Shown: piece after piece, positions 45,999-59,286 of the stretch | Numbering within the stretch: position 1 is the stretch's first letter | Layout of the letters: each line of letters opens with the position of its first letter | Assembly: GCA_951217055.1 (NCBI GenBank) | Contig: OX578285.1 | Span: forward strand, 56,951,102 to 57,015,101 | DNA length: 64,000 bases | Direction: 5' to 3' | Source: Gerris lacustris | Taxonomy: Eukaryota > Arthropoda > Insecta > Hemiptera > Gerridae | The notes under the pieces: model-generated | Told to the model about the DNA's origin: nothing | Databases searched by the model: none | The model's input: the letters and a program-made list of their open reading frames with translations, nothing else | Position numbers and translations under genes: made by a program

Positions 45999-47076
45999 TT
46001 GAGACAATTTGCAAAACTTGTTGTTCTAGTTTAATATGTCGATGATTTATGTAGTTCTTTTACTCTAACATTATTATATTTTGTATTTTACCATTTTGTC
46101 TTATTATATGTGCCTAATGCCAAATATATATTTCGTTCGTCTGGTCTATTTTCAACATTAAGTCCCAGGGATATATCAAAGGTGTCATTTTATTCGTTTA
46201 AATGATACCTAAACTTCATTCTTATTTCTGGCTTTTGGTTCTGCACTGGAAATAAATCTGGAGACCTTTCAACCGACATCTCTAGGACTCATTCTTGAAT
46301 ATAGATCACCGTTTTCAATCATAAGCGAAAATATATAAAATAATTATCACATATGAAGAACAAAACGGTATACAATTTCAAAGTTAGACTACTAGAACAT
46401 CATACACAAATCAAGATAAACATATACATCAAGTTTCATAAATTATCTATTAAATGAATCACATAGGTTTACTCTAGGTTACTTACAAATTTACATATCT
46501 GTTTATAACGGCAATTGTTTTACATGCTAGAAAATCACCACACAAAATGCAATTATATCTAAACATTCCTGTTTTAATGAGAAAAATATGCTGTCACATT
46601 TTCGGGTTCTATTAGCCATTTAAAAAAATAAAAACCATAAATCATTACTTTTGTTTATGTTTAAACATTTAAGCATTAATAGTTTACTTTATAGCTTCGC
46701 TAGTTAACCTTTACAGCTGTTATAGCCTTTATTTTCAATAAGATGTAGATAATATATGCCGTTCTCTTCGATAGAGTTTTATTTTATTTTTCAAATGAGT
46801 TGCGGTAGATAACATTACTAACAAAGGTACCAGGTAATTGATAAGGATAGATCTTGTAGTGTTAATCCTTATGTGTACCAATCTACCTCATTCATTTAAT
46901 TACTTCTTTCGCCCATAAAACTGTATAATACAACTTTTCTAGACCGTTTTAGCGTAGAAGTAAATATTAAAAGTATCAACAAAATACTGATTAAAACCGT
47001 TTTATTAATACCACCACAATGTCACGCTCCTGAGCAACTCAGATAAATCTTTAAAAAAGTTGAGTACCTCAAAAAG

Positions 47077-47080
<4 letters not shown>

Positions 47081-47152
<72 letters not shown>

Positions 47153-47288
47153 AATATATATATATATATATATTCATCTTTATTAGTCTTATTGTTTAAT
47201 ATACATATTTTTATACTTTAATTTTCTTCTTTTAATTTCTTATACTCTTATTTTATCCACGCATAAGAACACAACTTACTAATCGATA

Positions 47289-47362
<74 letters not shown>
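47081..47362. repeat. (TA)n microsatellites at the A/B joint
   Basis: TA runs at about 47081-47148, 47157-47172 and 47288-47362, with 100 bp of AT-rich sequence between that recurs at 53675-53800. Confidence 0.95.
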
Positions 47363-47367
<5 letters not shown>

Positions 47368-47393
47368 AAAATAATCTAAAGGATCGTATGTAG

Positions 47394-49640
47394 CGTAAAT
47401 ACTACATTTGTTATAGTTCGTTAGTTCATTTAATCTAAATTAAATATCGACAATCATTGAACTTAGATGAGCTTAATTATACGAGTCTCTGGGCAAAGAA
47501 TGCCCTAATAAAATTTCTTGTTTTAACCGAGATTTTGAGAAAAAAAAAATGTTATATTTGATCAAAAGATTTGTCTTATGATAGAGATATTTCAAAATAG
47601 ATCGTATTTGAGAAGAATAATGGAAGGGTTGGGAATTCATGAGGATTAACCAAGTTCAATTGATACATACCAACGTAAGTAATAAAAAAAAAAAAAAATA
47701 TCATGAGATAATAAAGATGTTTTGCAGAGTTCCGTGCTGAATGTTCAAAAATACCATTGAGTTAAATGGAATTTCAATTTAAAGCGGGTTTGCAGAGTAA
47801 AGGTAGTGTTCAGGTTGATACCTTTATTGTAATCTCCTACTTTTCGTCAATCATCACATTAATTGCAACCGATGAACGATTTAATAGAGTCTCGAACTTT
47901 ATTTCTATCCTAACATCAGGTCTTTTTTGCGCAGCTGAAAATAACAGGTCTTTATCGATTTTGTTATTGTATACTATAATCTTATCAATCATCTATTGGG
48001 TTATTATTTAGTGAAATACGAAATTTTCTGTTGCTAATTTGATTGGTATTAAGTTATTTAATTTGGGGTTATGTTAATATACTGTTATTTAATTTTTCTC
48101 CCAGATGTTATTTGTTTGTTTTTAGGTCTGATTCTCATATTAGTGTATTTACTTAAAACCAATTAACGATTCCTTGGTTTAATAGCAGATTGTAAGCCTG
48201 ATTTCAATTTTTTTGTTTTAATTGATTTCACTCGAGTTGTTGTATAATTAATTAAATTATAAATACATAATTACAAATGTTAGCGCATCGATGTAATTTG
48301 ATATTGTTTCATGTGTTCTCTATACTTTATATGCAATAGTCTTCTGAAATATAAAGGTAATTTGCTTATTTATTTTTAACTACAGTAGAAATAGTATTGA
48401 TTTAAAACTACGTGTTTTTCACATTACGGTTTTTTAAATAATTTAATAATTCACTTAGAGCACATTGGTTTATGTTTGCCTTGTTGATATTGGTAATTTT
48501 GATATCAAAAATCTTTTTAATATGTTAAAATAAAATTAGTTTTTAAATTTTTTATTAGTTTGATGTCAATTCGATGCTTTTGGAACGTAGTTTAGGTTAA
48601 TTAAATTAGTATTAAGATGTAATATATTTACATAATTATTAATTAGAATAAGAAACGAAAAGCACCTGTAAATAAATGCACCATTAAATCGAATTTTTGT
48701 AAAAAACACGCTATATAAAAAAAAAAAAAAAAAAAAAATCGGATTAGAATTAGCCATTATTTGTTTTGAAATTTGACATTTGACACAAACTATTAGGTAA
48801 GTTTAAAAATGGTTCTTCTTTTCTTTTTACATATTAAAAAGTAAATGTACAAATATTAAGAAAGCAAACCTATTCTTTGTACTCTAAAAAGAGTAATTAT
48901 ATTTAAATGCCAATAAGTGATTATGATACATTTTAAATCACTACTCCTTTCACTGCTGTGATTACAAAAAAGTTTGCCTCGTAATTTAGAAGATATCACA
49001 ATGAAGTATTGCTGATTCAAGATATTTAAGTACAGAAATAAAGCTTCCTAGTAATTTTTTATTTAACAACTTTAATTAATTTTATAATCACACTATAAGA
49101 ATATAATTAAAAAAAGGACATTTTAAACAGGTTTATATTAAAGGATAAAAACATTTATAATTTGAGAATCATATAAGGCAATAAACAAATGAGGGGTTGG
49201 CAAAGATTTAAGTATATATCATCATAAGTCTAAATTATAGCTAATATCAATTAATGTAGTATAGCGTATGATAAAATAATATCATAAGTAGTAAATTGAT
49301 AATTAGTTGGACTATAATAACATTATTAATATAAATATCATGGTATAGTATTAAATTATATGTGTATGATTAAATAGGCGGGAAATACAATAAGTTGAAC
49401 TTATATTGTCACCAACAAACCCGAGGTATAAATATCTTCCAACAATTTAATATCTAAATCAAACAAGCACGTGGTTCTACACAAAATCTCTGAATCTCAC
49501 AATATTTTTTTTCTTTTATTAGCCACATATTGCCATCAAACACAAATCCTCATGAACGTAAGCCCCCTTTTATTGTTATCTTAAAAGGGGAGAAAGAAAT
49601 ATTAAGAACAATGCAAACCACGAGAGAAAAACCAACTTTT
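47394..49640 (+). repeat. Segmental unit B, copy 1
   Basis: About 2.25 kb, starting CGTAAATACTACATTTG, recurring at 53925-56380. Contains a hydrophobic ORF (47766-48011). Confidence 0.9.
47766..48011 (+). CDS. Hydrophobic ORF of unit B, copy 1 (81 codons)
   Basis: Shares its last 46 residues with the ORF in B copy 2 (VSNFISILTSGLFCAAENN ... YWVII) but has a different N-terminus because of an ~86-bp deletion relative to copy 2. One C-terminal membrane-like segment. Coding status unproven. Confidence 0.2.
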   Translation: MEFQFKAGLQSKGSVQVDTFIVISYFSSIITLIATDERFNRVSNFISILTSGLFCAAENNRSLSILLLYTIILSIIYWVII

Positions 49641-50388
49641 TCGTGGAATTATCAGTCAATATTTATCTTAGTCTAGAAATAATGTCAAAACATCTTGACA
49701 TGAGAGATTCTAAACATCAAATAATAAACAAGTTTCTCGTGTAATTATCGATTCCCAATCATCGTCATCTCAAAATGAGTAAAATGTCAAAACATCTCGA
49801 CATAAAAGAATCTAAACATCAAATAATAAACAAAATTCTCGTTCAATTATCGATTCCCATTCATCATCATCTCAAAATGAGAAAAACGTCAATACATCAC
49901 GACATGAGAGAATCTAAACATCAAATAATAAACACGTTCCTCGTGTAATTATCGATTCCCATTCATCATCATCTCAAAATGAGAAAAATGTCAATACATC
50001 ACGACATGAGAGAATCTAAACATCAAATAATAAACACGTTCCTCGTGTAATTATCGATTCCCATTCATCATCATCTCAAAATGAGAAAAATGTCAATACA
50101 TCACGACATGAGAGAATCTAAACATCAAATAATAAACACGTTCCTCGTGTAATTATCGATTCCCATTCATTATCATCTCAAAATGAGAAAAATGTCAATA
50201 CATCACGACATGAGAGAATCTAAACATCAAATAATAAACACGTTCCTCGTGTAATTATCGATTCCCATTCATCATCATCTCAAAATGAGTAAAATGTCAA
50301 AACATCTTGACATGAAAGAATCTAAACATCAAATAATAAACAAGTTTCTCGTGTAATTATCGATTCCCATTCATCATCATCTCAAAAT
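49640..50388. repeat. Minisatellite C, array 1: 102-bp unit, seven copies
   Basis: Units start near 49683, 49786, 49888, 49990, 50092, 50194 and 50297 (GTCAA(A/T)ACATC(T/A)(T/C)GACAT ... ATTATCGATTCCCATTCATC). 102 is a multiple of three, and one frame is open over 33 of 34 codons with a single TAA per unit. Confidence 0.93.
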
Positions 50389-50408
50389 ATATATATAATA
50401 TATATACA

Positions 50409-50502
<94 letters not shown>
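50389..50502. repeat. (TA)n microsatellite at the C/A joint
   Basis: About 110 bp of TA with a few interruptions. Confidence 0.95.
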
Positions 50503-50507
<5 letters not shown>

Positions 50508-51928
50508 ATATAGATGGAGGAGGGATAATAGATATAAGGTCATAAGTAAATATTATGTAAAGCAGATAGCAGTTTATATGGAAGTGACGGGAACCCAAAA
50601 GGATTTGTTATATCATCGCTACCTTCTTACTGTACTATGCAAAATCTTGTACAGAAGACAATAACATGAAAAAAAAAATGTAATTAAAATTTCGGGTCAA
50701 AGTAGGCAATAATTATCTCAATTAGATCTTCTTGAGCTTTAAGAGCTATAACGCTAAGTTGTAATTAGTGAAAGTGGAAGTCGTACTTAGTGAGTGTTAA
50801 AGCGTAAATGAAAAAAATTATAATTGGTTGTTTTTTTGATAATTGGCAATCGGGTTCTTATCTCTTGGCATATGCATTGCCTAGTGTATTTCAAGGCTTT
50901 TTAGCATGTCTAATAAAATGTTTTATATTAGGCAAATGTGTTTATACTTTAGCGTGGAGTAAACTTATGTTATGATTGAGACAATTTGCAAAACTTGTTG
51001 TTCTAGTTTAATATGTCGATGATTTATGTAGTTCTTTTACTCTAACATTATTATATTTTGTATTTTACCATTTTGTCTTATTATATGTGCCTAATGCCAA
51101 ATATATATTTCGTTCGTCTGGTCTATTTTCAACATTAAGTCCCAGGGATATAACAAAGGTGTCATTTTATTCGTTTAAATGATACCTAAACTTCATTCTT
51201 ATTTCTGGCTTTTGGTTCTGCACTGGAAATAAATCTGGAGACCTTTCAACCGACATCTCTAGGACTCATTCTTGAATATAGATCACCGTTTTCAATCATA
51301 AGCGAAAATATATAAAATAATTATCACATATGAAGAACAAAACGGTATACAATTTCAAAGTTAGACTACTAGAACATCATACACAAATCAAGATAAAAAT
51401 ATACATCAAGTTTCATAAATTCTCTATTGAATGAATCACATAGGTTTACTCTAGGTTACTTACAAATTCACATATCTGTTTATAACGGCAATTGTTTTAC
51501 ACGCTAGAAAATCACCACACAAAAAGCAATTAGATCTAACCATTCCTGTTTTAATGAGAAAAATATGCTGTCACATTTTAAGGTTCTATTAGCCATTTAA
51601 AAAAATAAAAACCACAAAATCATTACTTTTGTTTATGTTTAAACATTTAAGCATTAATAGTTTACTTTATAGCTTCGCTAGTTAACCTTTACAGCTGTTA
51701 TAGCCTTTATTTTCAATAAGATGTAGATAATATATGCCGTTCTCTTCGATAGAGTTTTATTTTATTTTTTTATTTTTCTAATAAGTTTCGGTAGATAGAA
51801 TTAGTAACAAATGTACCAGGTAATTGATAAAGATATATCTTGTAATTGTAATCCTTATGTGTACCAATCTACCACATCCATTTAATTACCTCTTCCGCCC
51901 ATAAAACTGTATAATACTATACTTTTCT
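50503..51928 (+). repeat. Segmental unit A, copy 2
   Basis: Preceded by a lead GATGGAGGAGGGATAATAGA (50513) shared only with copy 4. ORF a is broken by a deletion near 50590-50620. Satellite monomer follows at 51929-52060. Confidence 0.9.
50808..50975 (+). CDS. Small ORF b, copy 2
   Basis: 55 codons, intact; Phe at position 9. Lies in unit A copy 2, where ORF a is broken, so the two frames do not need each other. Confidence 0.3.
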   Translation: MKKIIIGCFFDNWQSGSYLLAYALPSVFQGFLACLIKCFILGKCVYTLAWSKLML

Positions 51929-52130
51929 AGACCGTTTTAGCGTAGAAGTAAATATTAAAAGTATCAATAAAATATTCATTAAAATCGTTTTTTTTAATTT
52001 CCACCACAATGTCACCCTCCTGAGCAACTCAGATAAATATTTGAAAAAGTTGAGTAAATTTTAAAAAGTTTCAGTTTAAAAAAGTGAACTCTTATTCTTC
52101 ACAATAATTTTTTATTATATTTAATATTAT

Positions 52131-53514
52131 ATAAAGCAGATAGCAGTTTATATGGAAGTGATAAGGAATTATTCGGTAGAGGAAGACGGGAACCCAAAAG
52201 GATTTGTTATATTCTGTTTTATCATCGCTACCTTATTCTTTACAAAAAATTGTACAGAAGTCAATAACATGAAATAAAAAAAATAAATTAAAATTTCGAG
52301 TCAAAGTAGGCAATTATTATCTAAATTAGATCTTCTTAAGCTTTAAGAGCTATAACGCTAAGTTGTAATTAGTGAAATTAGAAGTCGTACTTAGTGAGTG
52401 TTAAAGCGTAAATGAAAAAAATTATAATTGGTTGTTTTTTTGATAATTGGCAATCGGGTTCTTATCTCTTGGCATATGCATTGCCTAGTGTATTTCAAGG
52501 CTTTTTAGCATGTCTAATAAAATGTTTTATATTAGGCAAATGTGTTTATACTTTAGCGTGGAGTAAACTTATGTTATGATTGAGACAATTTGCAAAACTT
52601 GTTGTTCTAGTTTAATATGTCGATGATTTATGTAGTTCTTTTACTCTAACATTATTATATTTTGTATTTTACCATTTTGTCTTTTTAAATGTGCCTAATG
52701 CCAAATATATATTTCGTTCGTCTGGTCTATTTTCAACATTAAGTCCCAGGGATATAACAAAGGTGTCATTTTATTCGTTTAAATGATACCTAAACTTCAT
52801 TCTTATTTCTGGCTTTTGGTTCTGCACTGGAAATAAATCTGGAGACCTTTCAACCGACATCTCTAGGACTCATTCTTGAATATAAATCACCGTTTTCAAT
52901 CATAAGCGAAAATATATATAAAATAATTTTCACATATGTAAAACAAAACGGTATACAATTTCAAAGTTAGACTACTAGAATATCATAACCAAATCAAGAT
53001 AAACATATACATCAAGTTTCATAAATTCTCTATTAAATGAATCACATAGGTTTACTCTAGGTTACTTACAAATTCACATATCTGTTTATAACGGCAATTG
53101 TTTTACACGCTAGAAAATCACCACACAAAAAGCAATTAGATCTAACCATTCCTGTTTTAATGAGAAAAATATGCTGTCACAATTTTGGGTTCTATTAGCC
53201 ATTTAAAAAAATGAAAACCATAAATCATTACTTTTGTTTATGTTTAAACATTTAAGCATTAATAGTTTACTTTATAGCTTCGCTAGTTAACCTTTACAGC
53301 TGTTATAGCCTTTATTTTCAATAAGATGTAGATAATATATGCCGTTCTCTTCGATAGAGTTTTATTTTATTTTTTTATTTTTTAAATGAGTTTCGGTAGA
53401 TAAAATTACTAACAAGGATAGATCTTGTAGTATTAATCCTTATGTGTACCAATCTACCTCATCCATTTAATTACCTCTCTCGCCCATAAAACTGTATAAC
53501 ACAATTTTTCTAGA
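52131..53514 (+). repeat. Segmental unit A, copy 3
   Basis: Starts TATAAAGCAGATAGCAG; followed by a satellite monomer (53515-53640). The flanks are the most diverged of the four; the core 52400-52880 is almost unchanged. Confidence 0.9.
52412..52579 (+). CDS. Small ORF b, copy 3
   Basis: Identical to copy 2 over all 168 nt although the 150 bp just upstream have about eight differences. Confidence 0.3.
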   Translation: MKKIIIGCFFDNWQSGSYLLAYALPSVFQGFLACLIKCFILGKCVYTLAWSKLML

Positions 53515-53799
53515 CCGTTTTAGCATAGAAGTACATATTAAAAGTATCAACAAAATATTGATTAAAACCGTTCTATTAATACCACCAAAATGTCACGCTC
53601 CTGAGCAACTCAGATAAATCTTTGAAAAAGTTGAGTTATTCTTGACTATAATTTTATTTATTTTTTTGTCAAGTATTCATCTTTATTGGTCTTATTGTTT
53701 AATATACATATTTTTATTTTATAATTTTAATTATTATGACTTTTAATTTCTTATACTCTTATTTCATCCACATAAGAACTCAACTTACTAATCGATATA

Positions 53800-53833
53800 C
53801 ATACATACATACACATATAGATATATATATATA

Positions 53834-53924
<91 letters not shown>
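53800..53924. repeat. TACA/TA microsatellite
   Basis: CATACATACATACA then about 100 bp of TA. Confidence 0.95.
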
Positions 53925-53926
<2 letters not shown>

Positions 53927-56380
53927 TAAATACTACATTTGTTATAGTTGGTTAGTTTATTTAATCTAAAATAAATATTGACAATCATTGAACTAATCAA
54001 ATTTATTAAAATCAGAGGAAAAGGAAATTTTGCTTACATAAAGTAAAGCTAGAGATAATTTGAACATTTATTTCCGTAAATAGATTACACATGAGCTTAA
54101 TTATACGAGTCTCTGGGCAAGGAATGCCCTAATAAAATTTCTTGTTTTAACTGAGATTTTGAGAAAAAAAAAAATGTCCTATTTGATCAAAAGTTTTGTC
54201 TTATGATAGAGATATTTCAAGATAGGTCGTATTTGAGAAGAATAATTGAAGGGTTGGGAATTCATGAGGATTAACAATATTCAATTGATACATATCTACG
54301 GATGTAATAAAAAAAAAAAAAAATCGTGAGATAATAAAGATGTTTTGCAGAGTTCCGTGCCATTGAGTTAAATGGAAAATCAATTTAAAGTGGGTTTGCA
54401 GAGTAAAGGTAGTTTTCAGGTTGTTGAGAAGGACTCTAATTACCTTTATTGTAATCTCCTACTTTACGTCAATCATCACATTAAATGCATCCGATGAACA
54501 ATGGTCAGTAACGCATCAAGGATAAATGTCGGTAAAATAATAATATTAGTTGTGCTTGCTACAGTTTGTTGTTATTTTGCTGATGATGGAGTTCCATTAA
54601 AGTTTAATAAAGTCTCGAACTTTATTTCTATCCTAACATCAGGTCTTTTTTGCGCAGCTGAAAATAACAGGTCTTTATCGATTTTGTTATTGTATACTAT
54701 AATCTTATCAATCTTCTATTGGGTTATTATTTAGTGGAATACGAAATTTTCTGTTGCTAATTTGATTGGTATTAAGTTATTTAATTTGGGGGTATGTTAA
54801 TATACTGTTATTTTCTTTTTCTCCCCGATGTTATTTGTTTGTTTTTAGGTCTGATTCTCATATTAGTGTATTTACTTAAAACCAATTAACGATTCCTTGG
54901 TTTAATAGCAGATTGTAAGCCTGATTTCAATTTTTTTGTTTTAATTGATTTCACTCGAGTTGTTGTATAATTAATTAAATTATAAATAAATAATTACAAA
55001 TGCTAGCGCATCGATGTACTTTGATATTGTTTCATGTGTTCTCTATACTTTATATGTAATAGTCTTCTGAAATGTAAAGGTAATTTGCTTATTTATTTTA
55101 ACTACAGTAGAAATAGTATTGATTTAAAAATACGTGTTTTTCACATTACGGTTTTTTAAATAATTTAATAATTCACTTAGAGCACATTGGTTTATGTTTG
55201 CCTTGTTGATATTGGTGATTTTGATATCAAAAATCTTTTTAATATGTTAAAATAAAATTAGTTTTTAAATTTTTTATTAGTTTGATGTCAATTCGATGCT
55301 TTTGGAACGTAGTTTAGGTTAATTAAATTAGTATTAAGATGTAATATATTTATATAATTATTAATTAGAATAGAAGCGAAATGCACCTGTAAATAAATGC
55401 ACCATTAAATCGAATTTTTGTAAAAAACACGCGATAAAAAAAAAAAAAAAAAAAAAAATCGGATTAGAATTAGCTATTATTCGTTTTGAAATTTGACATT
55501 TGACACAAACTATTACGTAAGTTTAAAAATGGTTCTTCTTTTCTTTTTACATATTAAAAAGTAAATGTACAAATATTAAGAAAGCAAACCTATTCTTTGT
55601 ACTCTTAAAAAGTAATTATATGTAATTGCCAATAAGTGATTATGATACATTTTAAATCACTACTTCTTGCACTGCAGTGATTACTAAAAAGTTTGCCTCG
55701 TAATTTAGAAGATATCACAATGAAGTATTACTGATTCAAGATATTTAAGTACAGATATAAAGCATCCTAGTAATTTTTTATTTAACAACTTTAATTAATT
55801 TTATAATCACACTATAAGAATAATTAAAAAAAGGACATTTTAAACAGGTTTATATTAAAGGATAAAAACATTTATAATTTGAGAATCATATAAGGCAATA
55901 AACAAATGAGGGGTTGGCAAAGATTTAGGTATATCATCATAAGTCTAAATTATAGCTAATATCAATTAATTTAGTACAGCGTAAGAAAAAAAAATAACAT
56001 AAGTAGTAAATTGATAATTAGTTGGACTATAATAACATTATTAATATAAATATCATGGTATAGTTTTAAATTATATGTGTATGATTAAATAGGCGGGAAA
56101 TACAATAAGTTGAGCTTATATTGTCACCAACAAACCCGACGTATAAATATCTTCCAACAATCTAATATCTAAATCAAACAAGCACGTGGTTCTACACAAA
56201 ATCTCTGAATCTCACAATATTTTTTTTTTCTTTTATTAGCCACATATTGCCATCAAACACAAATCCTCATGAACGTAAGCCCCCTTTTATTGTTATCTCA
56301 AAGGGGGAGAAAGAAATATTAAGAACAATGCAAACCACTAGAGAAAAACCAACTTTTTCGTGGAATTATCAGTGAACATT
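53925..56380 (+). repeat. Segmental unit B, copy 2
   Basis: Matches 47394-49640 throughout, with about 90 bp extra at 53995-54090 and about 86 bp extra at 54500-54600. Confidence 0.9.
54501..54734 (+). CDS. Hydrophobic ORF of unit B, copy 2 (77 codons)
   Basis: MVSNASRINVGKIIILVVLA starts a signal-anchor-like helix, followed by a polar middle (FADDGVPLKFNKVSN), CAAENN and a second hydrophobic end. The N-terminal half is missing from copy 1. A diverged relative of the C-terminal half (CAIESNWFVSI) is readable at about 63200-63290. No family recognised; expression unknown. Confidence 0.25.
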   Translation: MVSNASRINVGKIIILVVLATVCCYFADDGVPLKFNKVSNFISILTSGLFCAAENNRSLSILLLYTIILSIFYWVII

Positions 56381-57910
56381 TATCTTAGTCTAGAAATAAT
56401 GTCAAAACATCTTGACATGAGAGATTCTAAACATCAAATAATAAACAAGTTTCTCGTTTAATTATCAATTCCCAATCATCATCATCTCAAAATGAGTAAA
56501 ATGTCAAAACATCTCGACATAAAAGAATCTAAACATCAAATAATAAACACGTTCCTCGTGTAATTATCGATTCCCATTCATCATCATCTCAAAATGAGTA
56601 AAATGTCAAAACATCTCGACATAAAAGAATCTAAACATCAAATAATAAACAAGTTTCTCATGTAATTATTGATTCCTATTCATCATCATCTCAAAATGAG
56701 TAAAATGTCAAAATATCTTGACATGAAAGAATCTAAACATCAAATAATAAACAAGTTTCTCGTGTAATTATCGATTCCCATTCTTCATCATCTCAAAATG
56801 AGAAAAATGTCAATACATCCCGACATGAAAGAATCTAAACATCAAATAATAAACAAGTTTCTCTTGTAATTATCGATTCCCGTTCATCATCATCTCAAAA
56901 TGAGAAAAATGTCAATACATCTCGACATGAAAGAATCTAAACATCAAATAATAAACAAGTTTCTCGTGTAATTATCGATTCCCATTCTTCATCATCTCAA
57001 AATGAGAAAAATGTCAATACATCCCGACATGAAAGAATCTAAACATCAAATAATAAACAAGTTTCTCGTGTAATTATCGATTCCCATTCTTCATCATCTC
57101 AAAATGAGAAAAATGTCAATACATCCCGACATGAAAGAATCTAAACATCAAATAATAAACAAGTTTCTCTTGTAATTATCGATTCCCGTTCATCATCATC
57201 TCAAAATGAGAAAAATGTCAATACATCACGACATAAAAGAATCTAAACATCAAATAATAAACAAGTTTCTCGTGTAATTATCGATTCCCATTCTTCATCA
57301 TCTCAAAATGAGAAAAATGTCAATACATCTCGACATGAAAGAATCTAAACATCAAATAATAAACAAGTTTCTCTTGTAATTATCGATTCCCATTCATCAT
57401 CATCTCAAAATGAGAAAAATGTCAATACATCTCGACATGAGAGAATCTAAACATCAAATAATAAACAAGTTTCTCGTTCAATTGTTAGATTCCACTCATC
57501 GTCATTTTTAAATGGCAATGTCAAAACATTTCGACATGAAAGAATCTAAACATTAAATAATAATGAAGTTTTCTCGTGTAATTATCGATTCCTATCGTTC
57601 ATTTTCAAATGAACGATCGTTCATTTTGAAATGGTAATGTCAAAATATATCGACATAAATAATCTTAACATCGTATAATAAAGAAGTTTCTTATTCAATA
57701 GTTGGATTACATTCAATCTCATTTCGAAATGGTAATATGTCTGAACATCTCCATACATAGTAAAACTTAACTTTATTAATGAAATGGTGTCTCGAGAAAT
57801 CATCAATTTTTATTATCATCTCGAAATAGGAATAATATGACTAAACATCTCGACATTTCGAAATTTAACATCAAATAATGATGAAGTTTCTATTTCAGTG
57901 ATTAGTCCCT
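56380..57910. repeat. Minisatellite C, array 2: 102-bp unit, about 12 copies plus decayed edge
   Basis: Same unit as 49640-50388. Units from 56401 to about 57480 are close to each other; from 57480 to 57910 they become progressively irregular (GTCAAAACATTTCGACATG, then GTCAAAATATATCGACATA), as at the old edge of an array. Confidence 0.92.
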
Positions 57911-59204
57911 ATTAAACGTCACATCGAAATTGTTTTCTAGTGATTGTCATACATTATTTTGATTAAATAAATATGTATCTTAGATCCTAGATTTAAAAAA
58001 AAAATAACACAACAAATCAAAAAAAAAATAACTGTCAATATATTAAAGATTATAATATAGTGCAATCATATTTAAGACAGGATATTTCCTACAATCTATA
58101 TGAAAGCGATGTAATTGCTTAGTGTCTTTACGTATATTTAATGCAAAAGATAGACTGTCTCTTTCTTCGTAAAGTAGAAAATGAGAAACAGAGAAGCATA
58201 TCCTATAGGTTTGTTGATTGCGGGAGAAGCTTTATATTTTAAAGCAATTGAGTCCATTCAAAAGCTAAAGTGGCCCAAGTGTAATTAATTAATCCAACTA
58301 AAGATATCAATTACATTTGGACCACCATGGTTTTAAATACTAGGCTCTAATGTATATCTAGCACTTAACAGAAAAGCTTATTTAGTAATTAACAAAAAAA
58401 TAGGATAGGCCTTCCTGGCTCTCATCTCTTCAAACATAATTATTTTATTATAATAACGTTGTTACTTCGCTAAATCAAATCAGTCTCAAAGTCAAATGGC
58501 AAATAACTTGCAAGTGATCTTAACCGATGTATCTTTTTAAGAGTTAGATTTGACCCTGCACTTTTGTTTGTTAACGGCAGTGTGATTAATGTTCCTGTTA
58601 TCTATAAACAGGGGTATTAATTACACTTAGGGATTAATAAAAGGTTCCGCCATATATGAAACCAAGTTAATCGTCAACTCAAACTCTCGATGACTAAAAT
58701 ACATCGGTTGAGGAATCACATGAAAGTGATAAAATTCCATTCGATTTTATGACCAGGAAAGTCACAACGAAAGTTACAAATTGGTTAGTTTAGAAACCTT
58801 TTCTTTGATCCAAATTTTTGTAGGGCGACCTACAAAGATTAATTTAACCCATGTTTTTATTATCCTCGTGATATCTATACTTATCATTATAGTCCTAAAA
58901 CTCTTAATTACCCTCTAGATTCCATCATAGTATATTCTTAGTTTCTTAATACTATATGTTTTTAATCTTGTAAAGCAAATCACGTCTAATTATAAGTTAC
59001 CTTTTTTTTTAATTGTCACCATTATATAAATTTACATCATTAGAGATGGTTTCACTTGTTTCAATCATTACACATGACTTACATTATTTAATAATGATAT
59101 ACCAACCGTACAGTGAATAAGTGTATAATTACAAGATTACAATAGCTAATATTTAATACAACTGGATTCAACTAATTATTTACAGTTTCAAAATACGTAT
59201 TATT

Positions 59205-59209
<5 letters not shown>
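57911..59209. other. Spacer between C array 2 and unit A copy 4
   Basis: Single-copy within the window apart from 59135-59209 (matches 18390-18475). A 36-codon frame with ATG at about 58180 (MRNREAYPIGLLIAGEAL...) is open, but too short to call. A weak inverted pair AACCGATGTAT / ATACATCGGTT stands at 58521 and 58700. Confidence 0.45.

Positions 59210-59283
<74 letters not shown>
59210..59283. repeat. (TA)n microsatellite
   Basis: About 74 bp of TA directly before unit A copy 4. Confidence 0.95.

Positions 59284-59286
<3 letters not shown>

Larger units (their letters stand above)
45541..46943 (+). repeat. Segmental unit A, copy 1
   Basis: About 1.4 kb starting TATAAAGCAGATAGCAG; further copies at 50552, 52131 and 59325. 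Contains ORF a (45566-45706) and ORF b (45831-45998). Followed by a satellite monomer at 46944-47075. Confidence 0.9.

Noticed and set aside
47560..48011. Interpretation of the A/B/C block as an integrated virus
   Set aside because: No capsid, polymerase, integrase or envelope-type domain is visible; only short hydrophobic frames and satellites.
49683..57500. Possible CRISPR array (regular ~102-bp units)
   Set aside because: The units repeat along their whole length, without unique spacers; this is a minisatellite in a eukaryotic genome.
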